NCBI RefSeq assembly: GCF_023746615.1
Contig: NZ_CP082275.1
Coordinates: 3,348,001 to 3,412,000 of the forward strand
Source: Grimontia kaedaensis
GTDB taxonomy: Bacteria > Pseudomonadota > Gammaproteobacteria > Enterobacterales > Vibrionaceae
Length of the DNA: 64,000 bases
Direction: 5' to 3'
Shown here: positions 63,526 through 64,000 of the stretch, piece after piece
How positions within the stretch are numbered: the first letter of the stretch is position 1
Layout of the letters: the number at the start of each line of letters is the position of its first letter
Made by a program: the position numbers and the translations under genes
Notes under the pieces: model-generated
Told to the model about the DNA's origin: nothing
Databases searched by the model: none
Seen by the model: the letters and a program-made list of their open reading frames with translations, nothing else

Positions 63526-64000
63526 ATGTCTGATGTAAAACTGGAAACCGTAGAGCAGAAAGCAAGCTACGGCATCGGTCTGCAAATGGGTCAGCAACTG
63601 GCAGGTTCTGGTCTGGAAGGTCTGAACGTAGATGCAATCGCGAAAGGTATCGCAACCGCTCTGGCGGGTAACATGCCTGAGATTGAGATCGACGAGATCA
63701 ACAACGCACTGCGTGAACTGCACACTCAAGCGGAAGAAGTTCGCCAAGCGGCAGCAAAAGAAGCAGCGGCAGAAGGCGAAGCTTTCCTGGCTGAGAACGC
63801 GAAGCGTGATGAAGTGACTGTGACCGAGTCTGGCCTGCAGTACGAAGTACTGGTTGAAGGTAACGGCGAAATCCCGACTTCTGACAAGCAAGTACGTGTT
63901 CACTACCACGGTACCCTGACTGACGGCACTAAGTTCGACAGCTCTGTAGAGCGCGGTCAACCAGCTGAATTCCCGGTAACCGGCGTGATCAAAGGTTGGG
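63526..64000 (+). CDS. fklB: FKBP-type peptidyl-prolyl isomerase (partial, runs off the window)
   Basis: The first 158 codons of about 206 are in view. It starts MSDVKLETVEQKASYGIG, the FklB N-terminal dimerisation helices, and continues into the FKBP domain (VHYHGTLTDGTKFDSS). There is no signal peptide, so this is FklB rather than FkpA. AGAGAG precedes the ATG. Confidence 0.93.
   Translation, partial: MSDVKLETVEQKASYGIGLQMGQQLAGSGLEGLNVDAIAKGIATALAGNMPEIEIDEINNALRELHTQAEEVRQAAAKEAAAEGEAFLAENAKRDEVTVTESGLQYEVLVEGNGEIPTSDKQVRVHYHGTLTDGTKFDSSVERGQPAEFPVTGVIKGW

Noticed and set aside
1..64000. CRISPR arrays, integron attC sites, phage attachment sites, toxin-antitoxin pairs, tRNA genes, insertion sequences
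   Set aside because: Looked for by eye; no regular repeat-spacer pattern, no transposase or integrase, no cloverleaf seen. A tool search could still find a short decayed element.

Overview
The window reads as ordinary chromosomal DNA of a gammaproteobacterium in the family Vibrionaceae. The evidence is gene order and content. rapA-rluA-(djlA)-lptD-surA-pdxA-rsmA-apaG-apaH-folA and fbp-tamB-tamA-msrA-ytfK-ytfJ are gammaproteobacterial neighbourhoods also known from E. coli. rplU-rpmA running straight into cgtA, a TIGR03899/DUF2806 gene, and an SLC13 permease inside the cys operon look vibrio-like. Base composition looks close to 50% GC by eye, which would suit Grimontia, Enterovibrio or Salinivibrio better than a low-GC Vibrio, but the genus is a guess. 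I see no prophage, integron, CRISPR array, toxin-antitoxin pair, tRNA or rRNA.

Layout. 1-5.1 kb: a leftward tetR-adaptor-RND efflux operon whose genes overlap by ATGA. 5.2-10.3 kb: leuABCD behind a leader peptide and transcription attenuator. 10.4-15 kb: a DUF547 exported protein, a 268-bp palindromic repeat, then a TPP riboswitch and thiBPQ (thiamine import). 15-17.7 kb: two consecutive GGDEF proteins, the second a periplasmic sensor with a degenerate GGGEF site. 17.7-25 kb: phoH, rapA, rluA, a 2-hydroxyacid dehydrogenase and djlA. 25.2-32.4 kb: lptD-surA-pdxA-rsmA-apaG-apaH, met head-on by folA. 32.5-37.7 kb: cgtA, rpmA, rplU, ispB, mdh, argR. 38-41.2 kb: a fused TRAP permease plus a universal stress protein, with no binding-protein gene. 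41.2-44.6 kb: mpl-ubiX and fbp. 44.6-52.3 kb: tamBA, msrA, ytfK, ytfJ. 52.3-53.5 kb: a 29-codon membrane micro-ORF and a DUF2806 gene. 53.5-59.8 kb: the leftward sulfate-assimilation operon cysG-cysD-cysN-SLC13-cysC. 60-64 kb: cpdB, elaA, ytfB and the start of fklB, which runs off the end.

How the parts work together. The leu genes make leucine under leucyl-tRNA control. thiBPQ imports thiamine under TPP control. The cys block takes sulfate in and activates it to PAPS, and makes siroheme for sulfite reductase. lptD, surA, djlA, tamA and tamB all serve the outer membrane.

I found no clearly new multi-gene system. The observations most worth a second look are the 29-aa membrane protein gene with its own Shine-Dalgarno and terminator (52321-52410), the structured repeat abutting the thi promoter (11257-11524), two perfect palindromes upstream of fbp (43381-43412), inverted repeats in front of the first diguanylate cyclase gene (14975-15043), and a structured gap between cgtA and rpmA.
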